A DNA stretch of 64,000 bases. It comes from an uncultured Alistipes sp. (GTDB lineage Bacteria > Bacteroidota > Bacteroidia > Bacteroidales > Rikenellaceae). Numbering within the stretch: the stretch's first letter is position 1; each line of letters opens with the position of its first letter. Positions 50,638 to 61,913 of the stretch are shown one piece after another. The position numbers were made by a program, and so were the translations under genes. The notes below the pieces were generated by a model, which had not been told where the DNA came from, ran no database searches, and saw nothing but the letters and a program-made list of their open reading frames with translations. The stretch spans positions 158,773 to 222,772 of the forward strand of contig CAJTYA010000001.1 of the NCBI GenBank assembly GCA_910583985.1, given 5' to 3'.

Positions 50638-51621
50638 TTATTCCTGTACCAACAGATTGCAGCCCCGGATTTCGCTGCCCGAAATGCGGCCGTGGATGCG
50701 GAACGAGCCGTCTTCGTAGACCGTTCCGAGGTCTTGGGTCTGCAAGAAGCTGCACGAGTAGAGGTTGGCCAGATCGACGATGTTGACGCCTCCGGGCCGT
50801 CCGGGCGCCGCAGGGGCGAACGGGTCGTGCAGGTCGCGCGTAAGGACGCGCATCCAAGGCGGCGTGCGGAAAAGTCCCCGGCCGGAAGAGTAGGCCTGCG
50901 ACATGAGTTCGGCCATGCCGTATTCCGAATGGATGGCCTGTACGCCGAACGCCTCGCCGAGCATCGCATGGAACGCTTCGCGGGGCATTTCCCGGCGCCG
51001 GCCCTTCATGCCGCCGGTTTCCATGACGACCGTGTCGGGCAGCGCTCCCGGATGCGTCTCGGCCAGATCCCAGAGCGCATAGCTGACGCCGAGCAGAATC
51101 TTCGGTCCCGGACAGGCCCGCAGGTCGTGCAGCAGTCGCTCGTGATCGTGGAGATAGAACCCTCCGCCCCGGCCCTGTCGGATGAGCCGGTCGGCCATAT
51201 AGATCAGCGACGAGCCTTCGCGTTCGAGGTAACTGGGCAGCAGCGCGAAAACGGAGACGTCCTCCGGCCGGCCGTAGAACATTTCGAACGCACGGGTGAA
51301 GGCCTCCTCGTAGATCGACAGGTCGGCGACGAAGTGGCGGGCGGGCGTCTGGCCCGTCGTGCTGCTGCTGGTGAACACTTTCTGCGGTTCGCCGGGGCCG
51401 CAGTAGACGCGGTGCGTCTTGAACAGTTCGACGGGCAGGAACGGAATGTCGCCGATGTGCCGCACCTCGTCCGGCGCGACGCCCAGCAGATCGAGGTATG
51501 TGGCGTAAGGCGCACAGCAGGCGGCCTGAAACCGGAATACGTTCAGCGCGGCTTCTTCGAATTCGCTTTCGCCGCGCACGGCGAACAGGGTCCGGACGTC
51601 GATCGTCGGCCGGGAACTCAT
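50638..51621 (-). CDS. LuxE/PaaK-like acyl-protein synthetase family protein
   Basis: A 327-residue cytoplasmic protein of the ANL superfamily branch that includes LuxE. Family features: HIGDIPFLPVELFKTHRVYCG, the AMP/phosphate motif TSSSTTGQTPARHF, the strand-rich LLGVSYALWDLAE, GGMKGRRREMPREAFHAML, and GVQAIHSEYGMAELMSQAYS, followed by LANLYSCSFLQTQDLGTVYEDGSFRIHGR. LuxE activates a fatty acid as acyl-AMP; the acyl substrate here is unknown, and no luxC/luxD partners are in view. Its ATG overlaps the trxB stop by 4 bp. Confidence 0.85.
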   Translation of the reverse strand: MSSRPTIDVRTLFAVRGESEFEEAALNVFRFQAACCAPYATYLDLLGVAPDEVRHIGDIPFLPVELFKTHRVYCGPGEPQKVFTSSSTTGQTPARHFVADLSIYEEAFTRAFEMFYGRPEDVSVFALLPSYLEREGSSLIYMADRLIRQGRGGGFYLHDHERLLHDLRACPGPKILLGVSYALWDLAETHPGALPDTVVMETGGMKGRRREMPREAFHAMLGEAFGVQAIHSEYGMAELMSQAYSSGRGLFRTPPWMRVLTRDLHDPFAPAAPGRPGGVNIVDLANLYSCSFLQTQDLGTVYEDGSFRIHGRISGSEIRGCNLLVQE

Positions 51622-52547
51622 AGTCCGAGCAGATAGCGTTCGCAGTCCAGCGCTGCCGTGCAGCCCGATCCGGCTGCCGTGATCGCCTGCCGGTAGTGCG
51701 GGTCCTGCACATCGCCTGCGGCGAATACGCCCGGAACGCTCGTGCGCGACGTGCCCGGCTCCGTGCGGATGTATCCTTCTTCGTCGAGTTCGAGGGCTCC
51801 GCGGAAAATTTCGGTGTTGGGACGGTGGCCGATGGCGACGAAAAATCCGGTCGCCTCGATCACGCGCTCCTCGCCGTCGCTGCGGCGCACCCGCGCTCCC
51901 GTCACACCGTTGTCGTCGCCGAGCACCTCCTGCGTCACCGTTTCGAACAGCGTTTCGATGTTGGGCGTGCCGGCTACCCGCGCCTGCATGGCCTTCGACG
52001 CCCGCAGGTGGTCTTTGCGGACGACCAGATAGACCTTGCGGCAGATCGAGGCCAGATAGGTCGCCTCTTCGCAGGCCGAGTCTCCGCCTCCCACGACGAT
52101 CACGTCCTGATTGCGGTAGAAAAACCCGTCGCAGGTGGCGCAGGCCGATACGCCCCGCCCCTTGAACCGCTGTTCGGACTCCAGTCCGAGGTATTTGGCT
52201 GCGGCGCCGGTCGCGACGATGACCGCGTCGGCTTCGACCTGCCGCTTGCCGTCGACGGTCACCCGCAGCGTCCCGGACGAGAAATCGACAGCCGTGGCCG
52301 CGCCGAAGCGGATGTCCGCACCCAGATGACGGGCCTGCGCCTTCATGGCTTCCATCAATACCGGCCCGTCGACTCCGTCGGGATAGCCGGGAAAGTTCTC
52401 GATCTTGGTGGTGGTGGTCAACTGTCCGCCCGGCTCCATTCCCTCGTAGAGGATCGGCGAGAGCCCGGCTCTCGATGCGTAGATGGCCGCCGTATAGCCG
52501 GCGGGACCGCTGCCGACGATCAGGCATTTGGTTTTTTCGGTATCCAT
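51618..52547 (-). CDS. trxB: Thioredoxin-disulfide reductase
   Basis: A 309-residue flavoenzyme that reduces thioredoxin with NADPH. Motifs: FAD-binding GSGPAGYTAAIYASRAG (about 12-28), GGQLTTTTKIENFPGYP, the redox pair C136-A-T-C139, the NADPH motif VVGGGDSACEEATYLA, and the C-terminal FAD-binding GVFAAGDVQDPHYRQAITAAGSGCTAALD. Length is normal for the low-molecular-weight type. It is coupled to the LuxE-like gene downstream by a 4-bp overlap; the functional link is unclear. Confidence 0.96.
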   Translation of the reverse strand: MDTEKTKCLIVGSGPAGYTAAIYASRAGLSPILYEGMEPGGQLTTTTKIENFPGYPDGVDGPVLMEAMKAQARHLGADIRFGAATAVDFSSGTLRVTVDGKRQVEADAVIVATGAAAKYLGLESEQRFKGRGVSACATCDGFFYRNQDVIVVGGGDSACEEATYLASICRKVYLVVRKDHLRASKAMQARVAGTPNIETLFETVTQEVLGDDNGVTGARVRRSDGEERVIEATGFFVAIGHRPNTEIFRGALELDEEGYIRTEPGTSRTSVPGVFAAGDVQDPHYRQAITAAGSGCTAALDCERYLLGL

Positions 52548-52596
52548 AGGTTATACTAAAATTTCGATTTCGTTCGTTTCGGATTCGTACCGAGGA

Positions 52597-52604
52597 CAAA
52601 GATA
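52597..52604 (-). promoter_or_regulatory. Promoter -7 element of trxB
   Basis: TATCTTTG on the minus strand about 50 nt upstream of the trxB ATG. The -33 element is not clear. Confidence 0.5.
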
Positions 52605-52752
52605 AACGATATTTCCGGAATCGCCCGGTTCCCTGCCGTCCTTCTTCGTCCGGAACGTCCCTCTCCCGCAGAAGGGCGCTCGTCGGAATTAGGGCGTTTC
52701 GCGGAAAATCATTATTTTTATGGCCCGATAGCAATAAATCCGATCGCTTTTT

Positions 52753-53808
52753 ATGTCGTTGAATAAACCGTTCTGCATATCGCTGCTCGCTTTTTTGGTT
52801 GCCGGCTGTTCGACCGTCGGCCCGCTTTTCAAAGGCGGAAAAGGCAGAAAGACCGCCCCTTCCGCCCAAGTCGCCGCGGCGCCCGCCGTGCAGGATTCCT
52901 GCACGACGCAGGCCGATGACCTGCTGCTGTTGCCCGATGTCGATCCCGACGGGGTCCGGGTCGTCGGACAACCCTGTATCGAAGTGCGCAAAAATCGTCC
53001 CACGATCCTCTTCGGAGAGACCGAGAGCGCCCACATCCGCATTCCCGTCTGTTACAACGATCCTTTCCCCTCGTCGGGCGAACTGGTCGTCCGGCTTGAA
53101 GAGATGAAGGACGAGTTCTGCTATCCCTACGACGGGAAACTCATTTCGCCTTTCGGAAGGCGGGGACGGTCCATGCACACGGGCGTGGACATCAAGGCCG
53201 TGCCGAACGATACGATCCGGGCCGCCTTTCCCGGCGTGGTGCGGCTGTCGAAGTATTACAGCGGCTACGGAAACGCCATCGTCGTGCGGCACTACAACGG
53301 CATCGAAACGGTATACGCCCATCAGTCGAAGAACCTCGTCCGTGTGAACGATGTCGTCGAGGCCGGACAGCCCATCGGGCTGGCGGGCCGGACCGGTCGG
53401 GCCACGACCGAACACCTCCACTTCGAGCTGCGCGTGGCGGGCGAGCCGGTCAACCCCACGATGCTGATCGATACCGAAAAACGCGACCTGTGCGTCGACA
53501 ATACGCTCTATTGCTATAACCGGGGCGGCCGCATACGGGTCGCCACGCGTCCGCTGGCCGTCGGCGAGTCGCCCGTGGGCGCTTCGACGACCTATGCCGC
53601 GGCAGCACCGGCCTCGTCGGCGTCCGGTACGAAACCGTCCGCAGAGGGATCGGGTGCATCGGCCTTTCGATACCATTACGTGCAGAAAGGCGAAACGCTC
53701 TCGCACATCGCCAAACGCTATTCGACGACGGTGGCCGACCTCTGTTCGCTCAACGGTCTCACGACCAAGTCGATCCTGCAGATCAAGCAAAGGCTGAGGG
53801 TGAAATAG
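52753..53808 (+). CDS. M23 metallopeptidase lipoprotein with LysM domain
   Basis: A 351-residue envelope peptidoglycan hydrolase. Signal with lipobox VAGC (Cys19). The LytM/M23 domain (about 120-240) has the zinc ligands in MHTGVDIK and HLHFELR and the segment GKLISPFGRRG; a threonine-, alanine- and serine-rich linker follows, then a LysM domain at the end (YHYVQKGETLSHIAKRYSTTVADLCSLNGL to QRLRVK). It probably cuts cross-links during growth or division. The order M23 then LysM is unusual but not rare in Bacteroidota. The LysE-type gene follows after 25 nt. Confidence 0.92.
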   Translation: MSLNKPFCISLLAFLVAGCSTVGPLFKGGKGRKTAPSAQVAAAPAVQDSCTTQADDLLLLPDVDPDGVRVVGQPCIEVRKNRPTILFGETESAHIRIPVCYNDPFPSSGELVVRLEEMKDEFCYPYDGKLISPFGRRGRSMHTGVDIKAVPNDTIRAAFPGVVRLSKYYSGYGNAIVVRHYNGIETVYAHQSKNLVRVNDVVEAGQPIGLAGRTGRATTEHLHFELRVAGEPVNPTMLIDTEKRDLCVDNTLYCYNRGGRIRVATRPLAVGESPVGASTTYAAAAPASSASGTKPSAEGSGASAFRYHYVQKGETLSHIAKRYSTTVADLCSLNGLTTKSILQIKQRLRVK

Positions 53809-53833
53809 TCCTTTGCCCGAAAAACCTCTCCGG

Positions 53834-54445
53834 ATGGATCTGCCCGAATTCGTCGCCGCTTCGGCTCTGCTGACGCTCATGCCGGGGCCCGACATCCTGT
53901 TCGTCATGGCGCAGAGCATGACGCAGGGGCGCCGGGCCGGCCTGTCGGTGGCGTTGGGCCTCTGTTCCGGCCTGTTCGTGCACACGGCGGCCGCGGCTTT
54001 GGGCATATCGCTGCTGGTCGCCTCTTCGCCGCTGTGGTTCGGGCTCGTCCGCTATGCGGGCATCGCCTATTTAGTCTATATGGGGATTATGTCGCTGAGG
54101 GATCGAGGCGAGGCTCCGGGTGCGGAGTCGGAGACGGGTCCGGCCTCGTTCGGAAAGTTATACCGGACGGGCGTCGCGATGAATCTGCTCAATCCCAAGG
54201 TGATTCTTTTCTTTCTGGCGTTCCTGCCCCAGTTCGTCGACCGAACGAGCACGACGCCCCGGACCGACATGCTGCTTCTCGGCGCCGTTTTCGCGGCGGT
54301 CGCCGTCGTCGTGTTCGCAGGCGTGGCGCTGGGAGCCGATTTCATTTCGTCGCGCCTCGGTCTGCGTCGGATTTCGCCGCGGACATTGGGACGGATACGG
54401 GCGGGTGTCTACGGGTCGATCGCCCTCATGTTCCTTTTCTATTGA
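53834..54445 (+). CDS. LysE/RhtB family amino-acid exporter
   Basis: A 203-residue inner-membrane protein with five to six hydrophobic segments. Family features are LLTLMPGPDILFVMAQSMTQGRRAGLSVALGLCSGLFVHTAAAALG at the start, LVRYAGIAYLVYMGIMSLRD, and the NLLNPKVILFFLAFLPQFVD motif. RhtB-type proteins export homoserine, threonine and similar metabolites. The ATG at 53834 is favoured over the earlier TTG at 53813. Its stop overlaps the stop end of gtrA on the opposite strand by 7 bp. Confidence 0.9.
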   Translation: MDLPEFVAASALLTLMPGPDILFVMAQSMTQGRRAGLSVALGLCSGLFVHTAAAALGISLLVASSPLWFGLVRYAGIAYLVYMGIMSLRDRGEAPGAESETGPASFGKLYRTGVAMNLLNPKVILFFLAFLPQFVDRTSTTPRTDMLLLGAVFAAVAVVVFAGVALGADFISSRLGLRRISPRTLGRIRAGVYGSIALMFLFY

Positions 54446-54929
54446 TGCGCGGCGCATCCCCGGAACGAGAAGTATTTTTGCATGACGTAGCTGTATACGA
54501 CCGAGATGGCCGTCGTCACGGCTTTCGACGGGGTGGGGTACAGCCCGATGACTTCTACGAACAGTTTAAGACACAGGTAATTGAGTAGGATCGAGCCCCC
54601 GACGCTCAACAGATAGCGGAACAGTTGCACCCGGCCCCGCAGCGGAGAACCGTGGAAAGCGATGTGACGGTTGAGCCAGAAGCCGGTGAAAAACGTAAGG
54701 GGGAAAACGATCAGAAAAGCAGCGATATGGGGCGAAACGGCCACGATGTTTCCGATGCGGACGATCTGCTTGTCGAGGACGAAGTTGTACAGTACGAAGT
54801 AAAGCAGCAGGTCGAGGGCCATGTTCGCGCCTCCGCAGACGGCGTACCGGAAGGTCTGCAACGGTAGGATGCCCCGCAGCGGTTTTACATAGAAAAAGTC
54901 GATCAGTCGGGTCAGTCGTCGGGCGAAGG

Positions 54930-54933
<4 letters not shown>
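54439..54933 (-). CDS. GtrA family protein
   Basis: A 164-residue membrane protein with four hydrophobic segments. GtrA-like features: LQTFRYAVCGGANMALDLLLYFVLYNF, the loop with HIAAFLIVFPLTFFTGFWLNRHIAFHGSPLRGRVQLFRYLL and YVMQKYFSFRG near the end. GtrA proteins are thought to move lipid-linked sugars across the inner membrane. The start overlaps the uvrB stop by 4 bp, an arrangement with no evident functional meaning. The two plus-strand glycosyltransferases at 47.8-50.0 kb could use such a flippase, but they are separated from it. Confidence 0.88.
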
Positions 54934-56954
<2,021 letters not shown>

Positions 56955-56959
56955 AGGCA

Positions 56960-56967
56960 CAAAGGTA
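56960..56967 (-). promoter_or_regulatory. Promoter -7 element directly before uvrB
   Basis: TACCTTTG on the minus strand ends 6 bp from the uvrB ATG. If used, transcription would start at or next to the start codon, giving a leaderless mRNA. Confidence 0.4.
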
Positions 56968-57043
56968 AAAAATTACGAATTAAAAATACGGAGGCGCGAA
57001 ATCGAATAATTCCTCGTACCTTTACTCCCAAATTCCGTTCCCG

Positions 57044-57643
57044 ATGAGCCTGCTCGCCGTTCTGTTGCTCGGTATAGGACTGAGCCTCGACACGTTCGCC
57101 GTTTCGCTTACGCTCGGACTGGCCGCCGGCCGGACGACGTACCGGCAGAAAGCGCGCTTTCTGGCCGTGATCGGTCTGTTCCATTTCGCGATGATTCTCG
57201 CCGGGTGGTTCATGGGCGAGACGGTGAGCCGGCTGATCGCCGCCTACGACCATTGGATCGCTTTCGGGCTGCTGGCCTTCATCGGCGGGAAGATGATCCG
57301 CGACGGGTGGAGACCCGAAGAAAACAGCCTTTCGCAGGGCGATCTGCTGTCGTTGCGCAATACGCTGCTGCTGGGCGTCGCGCTGAGTCTCGACGCGTTG
57401 ATCGTCGGGTTCAGCTTCGGTCTCGTGAAAGTCGCTCTTTTCGACGGTTCGCAGGCGGGCAACGTGTCGCTGGCCGCGGCGATCGTAGGGCTTTCGGCCT
57501 TCGCGATTTCGGCGGCGGGGATCGTGCTCGGACGCAAGGCCTCGTCGAAGCTCGGCGGCAAGGCCGAAATTTTCGGCGGCATCATCCTGATCGCCATCGG
57601 TATCCGCACGCTGGTCGAACATCTCTCCGAGTGGGCCGGTTGA
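57044..57643 (+). CDS. mntP: MntP-type manganese efflux protein
   Basis: A 199-residue inner-membrane exporter of Mn2+. Six hydrophobic segments are visible, arranged as two homologous halves: LLGIGLSLDTFAVSLTLGLAAGR in the first and LLLGVALSLDALIVGFSFGLV in the second, each with the S-L-D motif whose Asp is needed for transport. Length fits the family (about 190). The frame starts at ATG 57044; divergent from uvrB. A TACCTTTA box about 30 nt upstream may be its -7 element. Confidence 0.93.
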   Translation: MSLLAVLLLGIGLSLDTFAVSLTLGLAAGRTTYRQKARFLAVIGLFHFAMILAGWFMGETVSRLIAAYDHWIAFGLLAFIGGKMIRDGWRPEENSLSQGDLLSLRNTLLLGVALSLDALIVGFSFGLVKVALFDGSQAGNVSLAAAIVGLSAFAISAAGIVLGRKASSKLGGKAEIFGGIILIAIGIRTLVEHLSEWAG

Positions 57644-57672
57644 TCGGGCCCCGGAATCCGGAGAAAATGTCG

Positions 57673-57680
57673 TATCTTTG
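57673..57680 (+). promoter_or_regulatory. Promoter -7 element of dnaG
   Basis: A perfect TATCTTTG 39 nt upstream of the dnaG ATG. No good -33 element was found at the usual distance, so dnaG may also be read from the mntP promoter. Confidence 0.5.
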
Positions 57681-57719
57681 TCTTCGGCCCTTTCGGGGGC
57701 GATTTTCCGAATCCGCAGC

Positions 57720-59672
57720 ATGATCGATCAGGCAACCATAGACCGCATTTTTTCGTCCGCCAACATCGTGGACGTGATCGGCGATTTCGTCACGCTCAAG
57801 AAAAAAGGCGTCAATTATCAGGCCTGCTGTCCGTTCCATAACGAGAAAACCCCCTCTTTCGTCGTGTCGCCCTCTAAAGGACTGTTCAAGTGCTTCGGAT
57901 GCGGCAAGGGGGGCAATGCCGTGACGTTCGTCATGGAACACGAGAACATGACCTATCCCGAAGCGCTGAAATACGTGGCCAAAAAGTACGGGATCGAGGT
58001 CGCCGAAAAGGAACAGACGCCCGAAGAGAAGCGGCGAAACGACGACCGCGAGAGCATGATGGTCGTCTCGTCCTATGCCGCCGACTATTTCGTCCGCACG
58101 CTGCACGAGACGCCGGAAGGGAAAAGCGTCGGCATCGGGTATTTCCGCGAGAGGGGATTTTCGGACGCCACGATCCGCAAGTTCGGTTTGGGGTATTGCC
58201 CCTCCGGCGGCGACACGTTCACCCGGCAGGCGCTCTCCGACGGGTATAAGGAACAATTTCTGGTCGGTACGGGTCTGACGATCAAGCGCGAGACGGGAGG
58301 TTATTACGACCGGTTCTGCGGCCGGGTCATGTTTCCCATCCACGGCATCAGCGGCCGGGTGACGGCATTCGGGGGCCGCACGATGCGGACCGACAAGAAG
58401 GTGGCCAAGTACCTGAACTCCCCGGAGTCGGAAATCTACCACAAGAGCGACGTGCTCTACGGCCTCTATTTCGCCAAGCGGGCCATCACCCAGCAGGATT
58501 GCTGCATTCTGGTCGAAGGGTATACGGACGTGATTTCGATGCACCAGTCCGGTATCGAGAACGTCGTGGCCTCGTCGGGAACGTCGCTCACCGAAGGGCA
58601 GATCCGGCTCATCGGCCGTTTTACGAAAAACGTCACGGTCATCTACGACGGCGACAGCGCGGGTATCAAGGCCTCGCTGCGCGGCATCGACATGATTCTG
58701 CGCGACGGGCTCAACGTGCGCGTCGTGCTGCTGCCCGACGGCGACGACCCGGACTCTTTCGCCCGCAAGCACAATGCGGCCGAGCTGCGCGATTTCATTC
58801 TGGCCCACGAGGAGGACTTCATTTCCTTCAAGACGCGGCTGCTGCTTTCCGACGCGGCCGGCGATCCGCTCAAAAAAGCCGCGTTGATCGGCGACATCGT
58901 CCAAAGCATTTCGGTCATTCCGGATGCCATCACCCGTTCGGTCTATACGCGCGAGTGTTCGCGTCAGCTGGAGGTGGACGAGCAGGTGCTTTCGCGGGAG
59001 GTCGCCCTGCGCCGCGTGGAGCGTTCGGCCGGCAGCGAAGCCAAGGAGTTCGTCCGGCGGCAGGAGCGGTTTCTTCAGCAGCAGGAACAGCCCGTCCCGT
59101 TGCCGCGGCACATCGAGGCGGGCAGCAGCATCGGCGAGCTGGAGCAGGAGTTGGTCAAGTACCTGCTCAAATACGGCGAACGCAGCTTCGAATACACCGA
59201 GGGCAAGCAGACCGTCGAACTGAACGTGGCCGATGTCATCCTCGACGATCTGGACCGCAACGGCATCGAAATGAAAAATCCGGCTTTCCGGAAAATCTAC
59301 GAGCTTTACCGCACGATGCGCCGTGCGGGCGAGACTCCCGACATGAACCGTTTCATCAACCACACCGACCCGGAAGTCTGCAATGCGGCGGTCGATCTGC
59401 TGACCTGCGACGACATCTATACGGTCAGCAAGTTGTGGAAAAAGTTCGACATCGTCGTCGAGAGCGAGCAGGAGCGCCTGCCGATAGCCATTCCCCGCAC
59501 CGTGATCCTCTACAAGTCGAAAGTGATCGACGAAATCATCGGACGGCTGACGGCCCGTCTGGACGCCGAGTCGCTCACCGAAGCGGAGCTGCTCGAACTC
59601 ACCCGGCAGATCGCCGTGCTCAATCAGGAACGCACGCTTATCGCCAAAAAACTCTCCCGCCTGATCGTATAG
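57720..59672 (+). CDS. dnaG: DNA primase
   Basis: A 650-residue primase that makes RNA primers at the replication fork. The N-terminal zinc finger has C37, H40, C58 and C61 (CPFHNEKTPSF, KCFGCGKGG). The RNA-polymerase core has GRVMFPIHGISGRVTAFGGR and AKYLNSPESEIYHKSDVLYG. The Toprim segments are ILVEGYTDVISMHQSGIENVVASSGTSLT and YDGDSAGIKA. The C-terminal about 150 residues are the helicase-binding part. ATG 57720 opens the zinc-finger domain exactly as in homologues. Confidence 0.97.
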   Translation: MIDQATIDRIFSSANIVDVIGDFVTLKKKGVNYQACCPFHNEKTPSFVVSPSKGLFKCFGCGKGGNAVTFVMEHENMTYPEALKYVAKKYGIEVAEKEQTPEEKRRNDDRESMMVVSSYAADYFVRTLHETPEGKSVGIGYFRERGFSDATIRKFGLGYCPSGGDTFTRQALSDGYKEQFLVGTGLTIKRETGGYYDRFCGRVMFPIHGISGRVTAFGGRTMRTDKKVAKYLNSPESEIYHKSDVLYGLYFAKRAITQQDCCILVEGYTDVISMHQSGIENVVASSGTSLTEGQIRLIGRFTKNVTVIYDGDSAGIKASLRGIDMILRDGLNVRVVLLPDGDDPDSFARKHNAAELRDFILAHEEDFISFKTRLLLSDAAGDPLKKAALIGDIVQSISVIPDAITRSVYTRECSRQLEVDEQVLSREVALRRVERSAGSEAKEFVRRQERFLQQQEQPVPLPRHIEAGSSIGELEQELVKYLLKYGERSFEYTEGKQTVELNVADVILDDLDRNGIEMKNPAFRKIYELYRTMRRAGETPDMNRFINHTDPEVCNAAVDLLTCDDIYTVSKLWKKFDIVVESEQERLPIAIPRTVILYKSKVIDEIIGRLTARLDAESLTEAELLELTRQIAVLNQERTLIAKKLSRLIV

Positions 59673-59840
59673 TCCGTGCGGCCGGGGGTGTGTTCCGTTT
59701 TCTTCCGAAAATGTCTGCCGCTTCGGCGCCGCTCCGCTCGACGGAACGGCTGTCCGGAATCCGTCGTACGGAACGGTGTCGACAGTCTGTCCGTCGGTAC
59801 TCCGGAAGGAGGACGGCGGATCGTGTTCCGTTCCGGGTTC

Positions 59841-61691
59841 TTATTTCCCTGTTTTGGGAACGATCAGCGGAAATTCGGTTTCTGCAAGGCGTTCGCCTTC
59901 GGCGGCGAACGGCGTGGCGTCCTTGTGGGCGATCCAGACCGAGAGCGTATATTTGCCGGGCTTGACTCCGTCGAGCGGAACGGAGAGCGTCGCCTGTTCT
60001 CCGGGCGCGATGTCCGTCGGGATCGTTCCCGAAGCGACGATGCGCTTGGCTCCGGCCCGGATCGTGTAGCCCGTGGCGAAATTTTTCAGGTTGGCGATGC
60101 CGAAACGGTTGCGGACGGTCACCTGTCCCACGCCCTCGGCCGGTTCGATGACCGGTGCGGCGGACGGTACTTCTGCAGCGAAAGAATCGGGGCTGCCGAA
60201 GACGAGCGTATAGCGGTCGTCCGACGGATGGCGGCCTTCGGGCTTGCCGATCACGATGTCGGTGTTCCATTCCGCTCCGGCGCCTTCATAGATCACGGGC
60301 CGGTTTTTCTCGATCGCCTTGAGCGCCAGAAAGGCTTCGTACATGCCGTATCCCCGTCCGGCCTGCCCGCCGAGCGAGAACATGACGACCGAAGGATGGT
60401 TTTGCGAAGCGTAGTACATGTTCTTCACGCGGTCGATCATCGCGGCCGTCCACAGCGTGTCGTTGGCCGGCGTACCCTCCTTCTGCAACGACTCGCCGCT
60501 GAGGCGGGTGTCGATGTTCGCCCGGTCGCAGATGTACAGTCCGTAGCTGTCGGCCAGCGAATAGAAGCTGTCGGGCAGCGGCCATCGGTTCACACGCAGG
60601 CAGTTCACGCCTTTTTTCCGGAATGAGGCCATGTCCCTGCGCCATGCGGCTTCGTCCTGCGGCGCGTCGTAGTCGACGGCCCGGAGTTCGACCGGCCGGC
60701 CGTTGATCCGCATGCCGCTGCAGTCGAAAGCCACGTCGCGGAAACCGATCCGGACTTTGGTGTATTCGGTGAACCGTCCCTCGTGCTGGAGACGCAGGGC
60801 TACTGTATAGAGTTTGGGGCTTTCGTGGCTCCACGACTCGATGTCCGGCAGGTTGGCGAAGAAACGGACCGTGTCCTCCTCCCGGAGGTGGAACCGGGCG
60901 TCGCGCTTGCCCTGCGAGACGACCGTGCTGTCCGGAGCGAGCAGTTCGTAATGAACGGTCACCTGCTTGGGATTGAGCAGATGGGACTTGACGATGGCTC
61001 CGAAACTGAACAACCCGTTGCCCTGCGGGTCCCATTGCGTATCGACCACGTAGTCGCGGATGCGGACTTTGGGTTGGGCCGTCACGCGGACGCTGCCTTC
61101 GATGCGGGTGCCCTTCGTCTCGGACCGGTTTTCGAGCGTCGTCGAAATCGGGTGTGCATAGGCGATCAGGGCCAGTGTATTGCGTCCGTCGACGACGTAT
61201 TTCGTCACGTCGAAGTAGGCGGGCGTTTTCGAGTCTTCGTGGTAACCGACCGGATGGCCGTTCACGAAGACGTAGTAGGCCCGGCTCACGGCATCGCACC
61301 GGACGAAAATCTCCCGGTCGATCCATTTGAACGGCAGTTTGAATTCGGTGCGGTAGACGGCGGCCCAAGCGCCGTTGCCCGTTTTTTCGGGCACGACGGT
61401 CTTGTCCCACGAGGAGACGTCGACCGACGGCAGCGTAAGGAGCGAATCGAGTTCCGTGGCCGAGGCGTAGGTCTTCACGCGCCACTCTCCGTCCAGATTC
61501 TGGATGTAGAGCGAATGCGCATCGTCTTCGCTCAGGGCCAGTTCGCGGCTGTCGTAGCTTCGTATGGGGCTTCCGGGCAGCTCCCGGTGCGAGTCCGTCT
61601 GCCGGGGGTCCTGCCATTCGGTCTGCGCTTCCGCGGCCAGCGGCATCACACCTACGAGCCACGAAAGAATATATCCTCCGTATCGTTTCAT
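59841..61691 (-). CDS. GH2-fold protein lacking catalytic residues (pseudoglycosidase)
   Basis: A 616-residue exported protein (signal ending AAEAQ). It has the GH2 plan: jelly-roll sugar-binding domain (about 25-205), Ig-like domain, a short TIM-barrel-like region, and an added Ig-like end (about 520-616). Compared with LacZ-type enzymes, the metal/active-site residues are changed: the HEHH region reads DYDAP (341-345), SHYP is NRWP (Arg369), DEANIETH is DRANIDTR (Arg390, Arg396) and SLGNE is SLGGQ (Gly442, Gln443), losing the acid/base Glu. The barrel is also shortened. It is therefore probably a binding or scaffold protein, not a beta-galactosidase. No glycan genes surround it. Confidence 0.85.
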   Translation of the reverse strand: MKRYGGYILSWLVGVMPLAAEAQTEWQDPRQTDSHRELPGSPIRSYDSRELALSEDDAHSLYIQNLDGEWRVKTYASATELDSLLTLPSVDVSSWDKTVVPEKTGNGAWAAVYRTEFKLPFKWIDREIFVRCDAVSRAYYVFVNGHPVGYHEDSKTPAYFDVTKYVVDGRNTLALIAYAHPISTTLENRSETKGTRIEGSVRVTAQPKVRIRDYVVDTQWDPQGNGLFSFGAIVKSHLLNPKQVTVHYELLAPDSTVVSQGKRDARFHLREEDTVRFFANLPDIESWSHESPKLYTVALRLQHEGRFTEYTKVRIGFRDVAFDCSGMRINGRPVELRAVDYDAPQDEAAWRRDMASFRKKGVNCLRVNRWPLPDSFYSLADSYGLYICDRANIDTRLSGESLQKEGTPANDTLWTAAMIDRVKNMYYASQNHPSVVMFSLGGQAGRGYGMYEAFLALKAIEKNRPVIYEGAGAEWNTDIVIGKPEGRHPSDDRYTLVFGSPDSFAAEVPSAAPVIEPAEGVGQVTVRNRFGIANLKNFATGYTIRAGAKRIVASGTIPTDIAPGEQATLSVPLDGVKPGKYTLSVWIAHKDATPFAAEGERLAETEFPLIVPKTGK

Positions 61692-61748
61692 TTTCTTCTC
61701 TTTTGGAACGGGCCGCGGCTCCTGTCCGGAACGGGGCGGCGCCGACGA

Positions 61749-61756
61749 CAAAGATA
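61749..61756 (-). promoter_or_regulatory. Promoter -7 element of the GH2-fold gene
   Basis: TATCTTTG on the minus strand about 58 nt upstream of the start, matching TAnnTTTG. The -33 element is unclear. Confidence 0.5.
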
Positions 61757-61830
61757 GTAAAATTAGCGAAGCGGGATTGCGCCGTCCTGCCTCTTCCGGA
61801 AAATAGGCTGCGGCGGTACCCGGACGTACG

Positions 61831-61870
61831 AAAAAGTCCGGACGGCGGCCTGCGGGCCGTCCGTCCGGAC
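61831..61870 (-). terminator. Rho-independent terminator of the malic enzyme gene
   Basis: On the minus strand a GC-rich stem of about 15 bp (61836-61850 with 61855-61870, one bulge) is followed by five T (61831-61835), 44 nt past the stop. Confidence 0.88.
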
Positions 61871-61913
61871 AGGGGAAGAAAGGAAAGGCTGCGGACCGTT
61901 CCTCTGCGGTCGT

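Noticed and set aside
50392..51636. A 414-codon plus-strand frame overlapping the LuxE-like gene
   Set aside because: The minus-strand frame has ANL-family motifs; the plus-strand translation has none.
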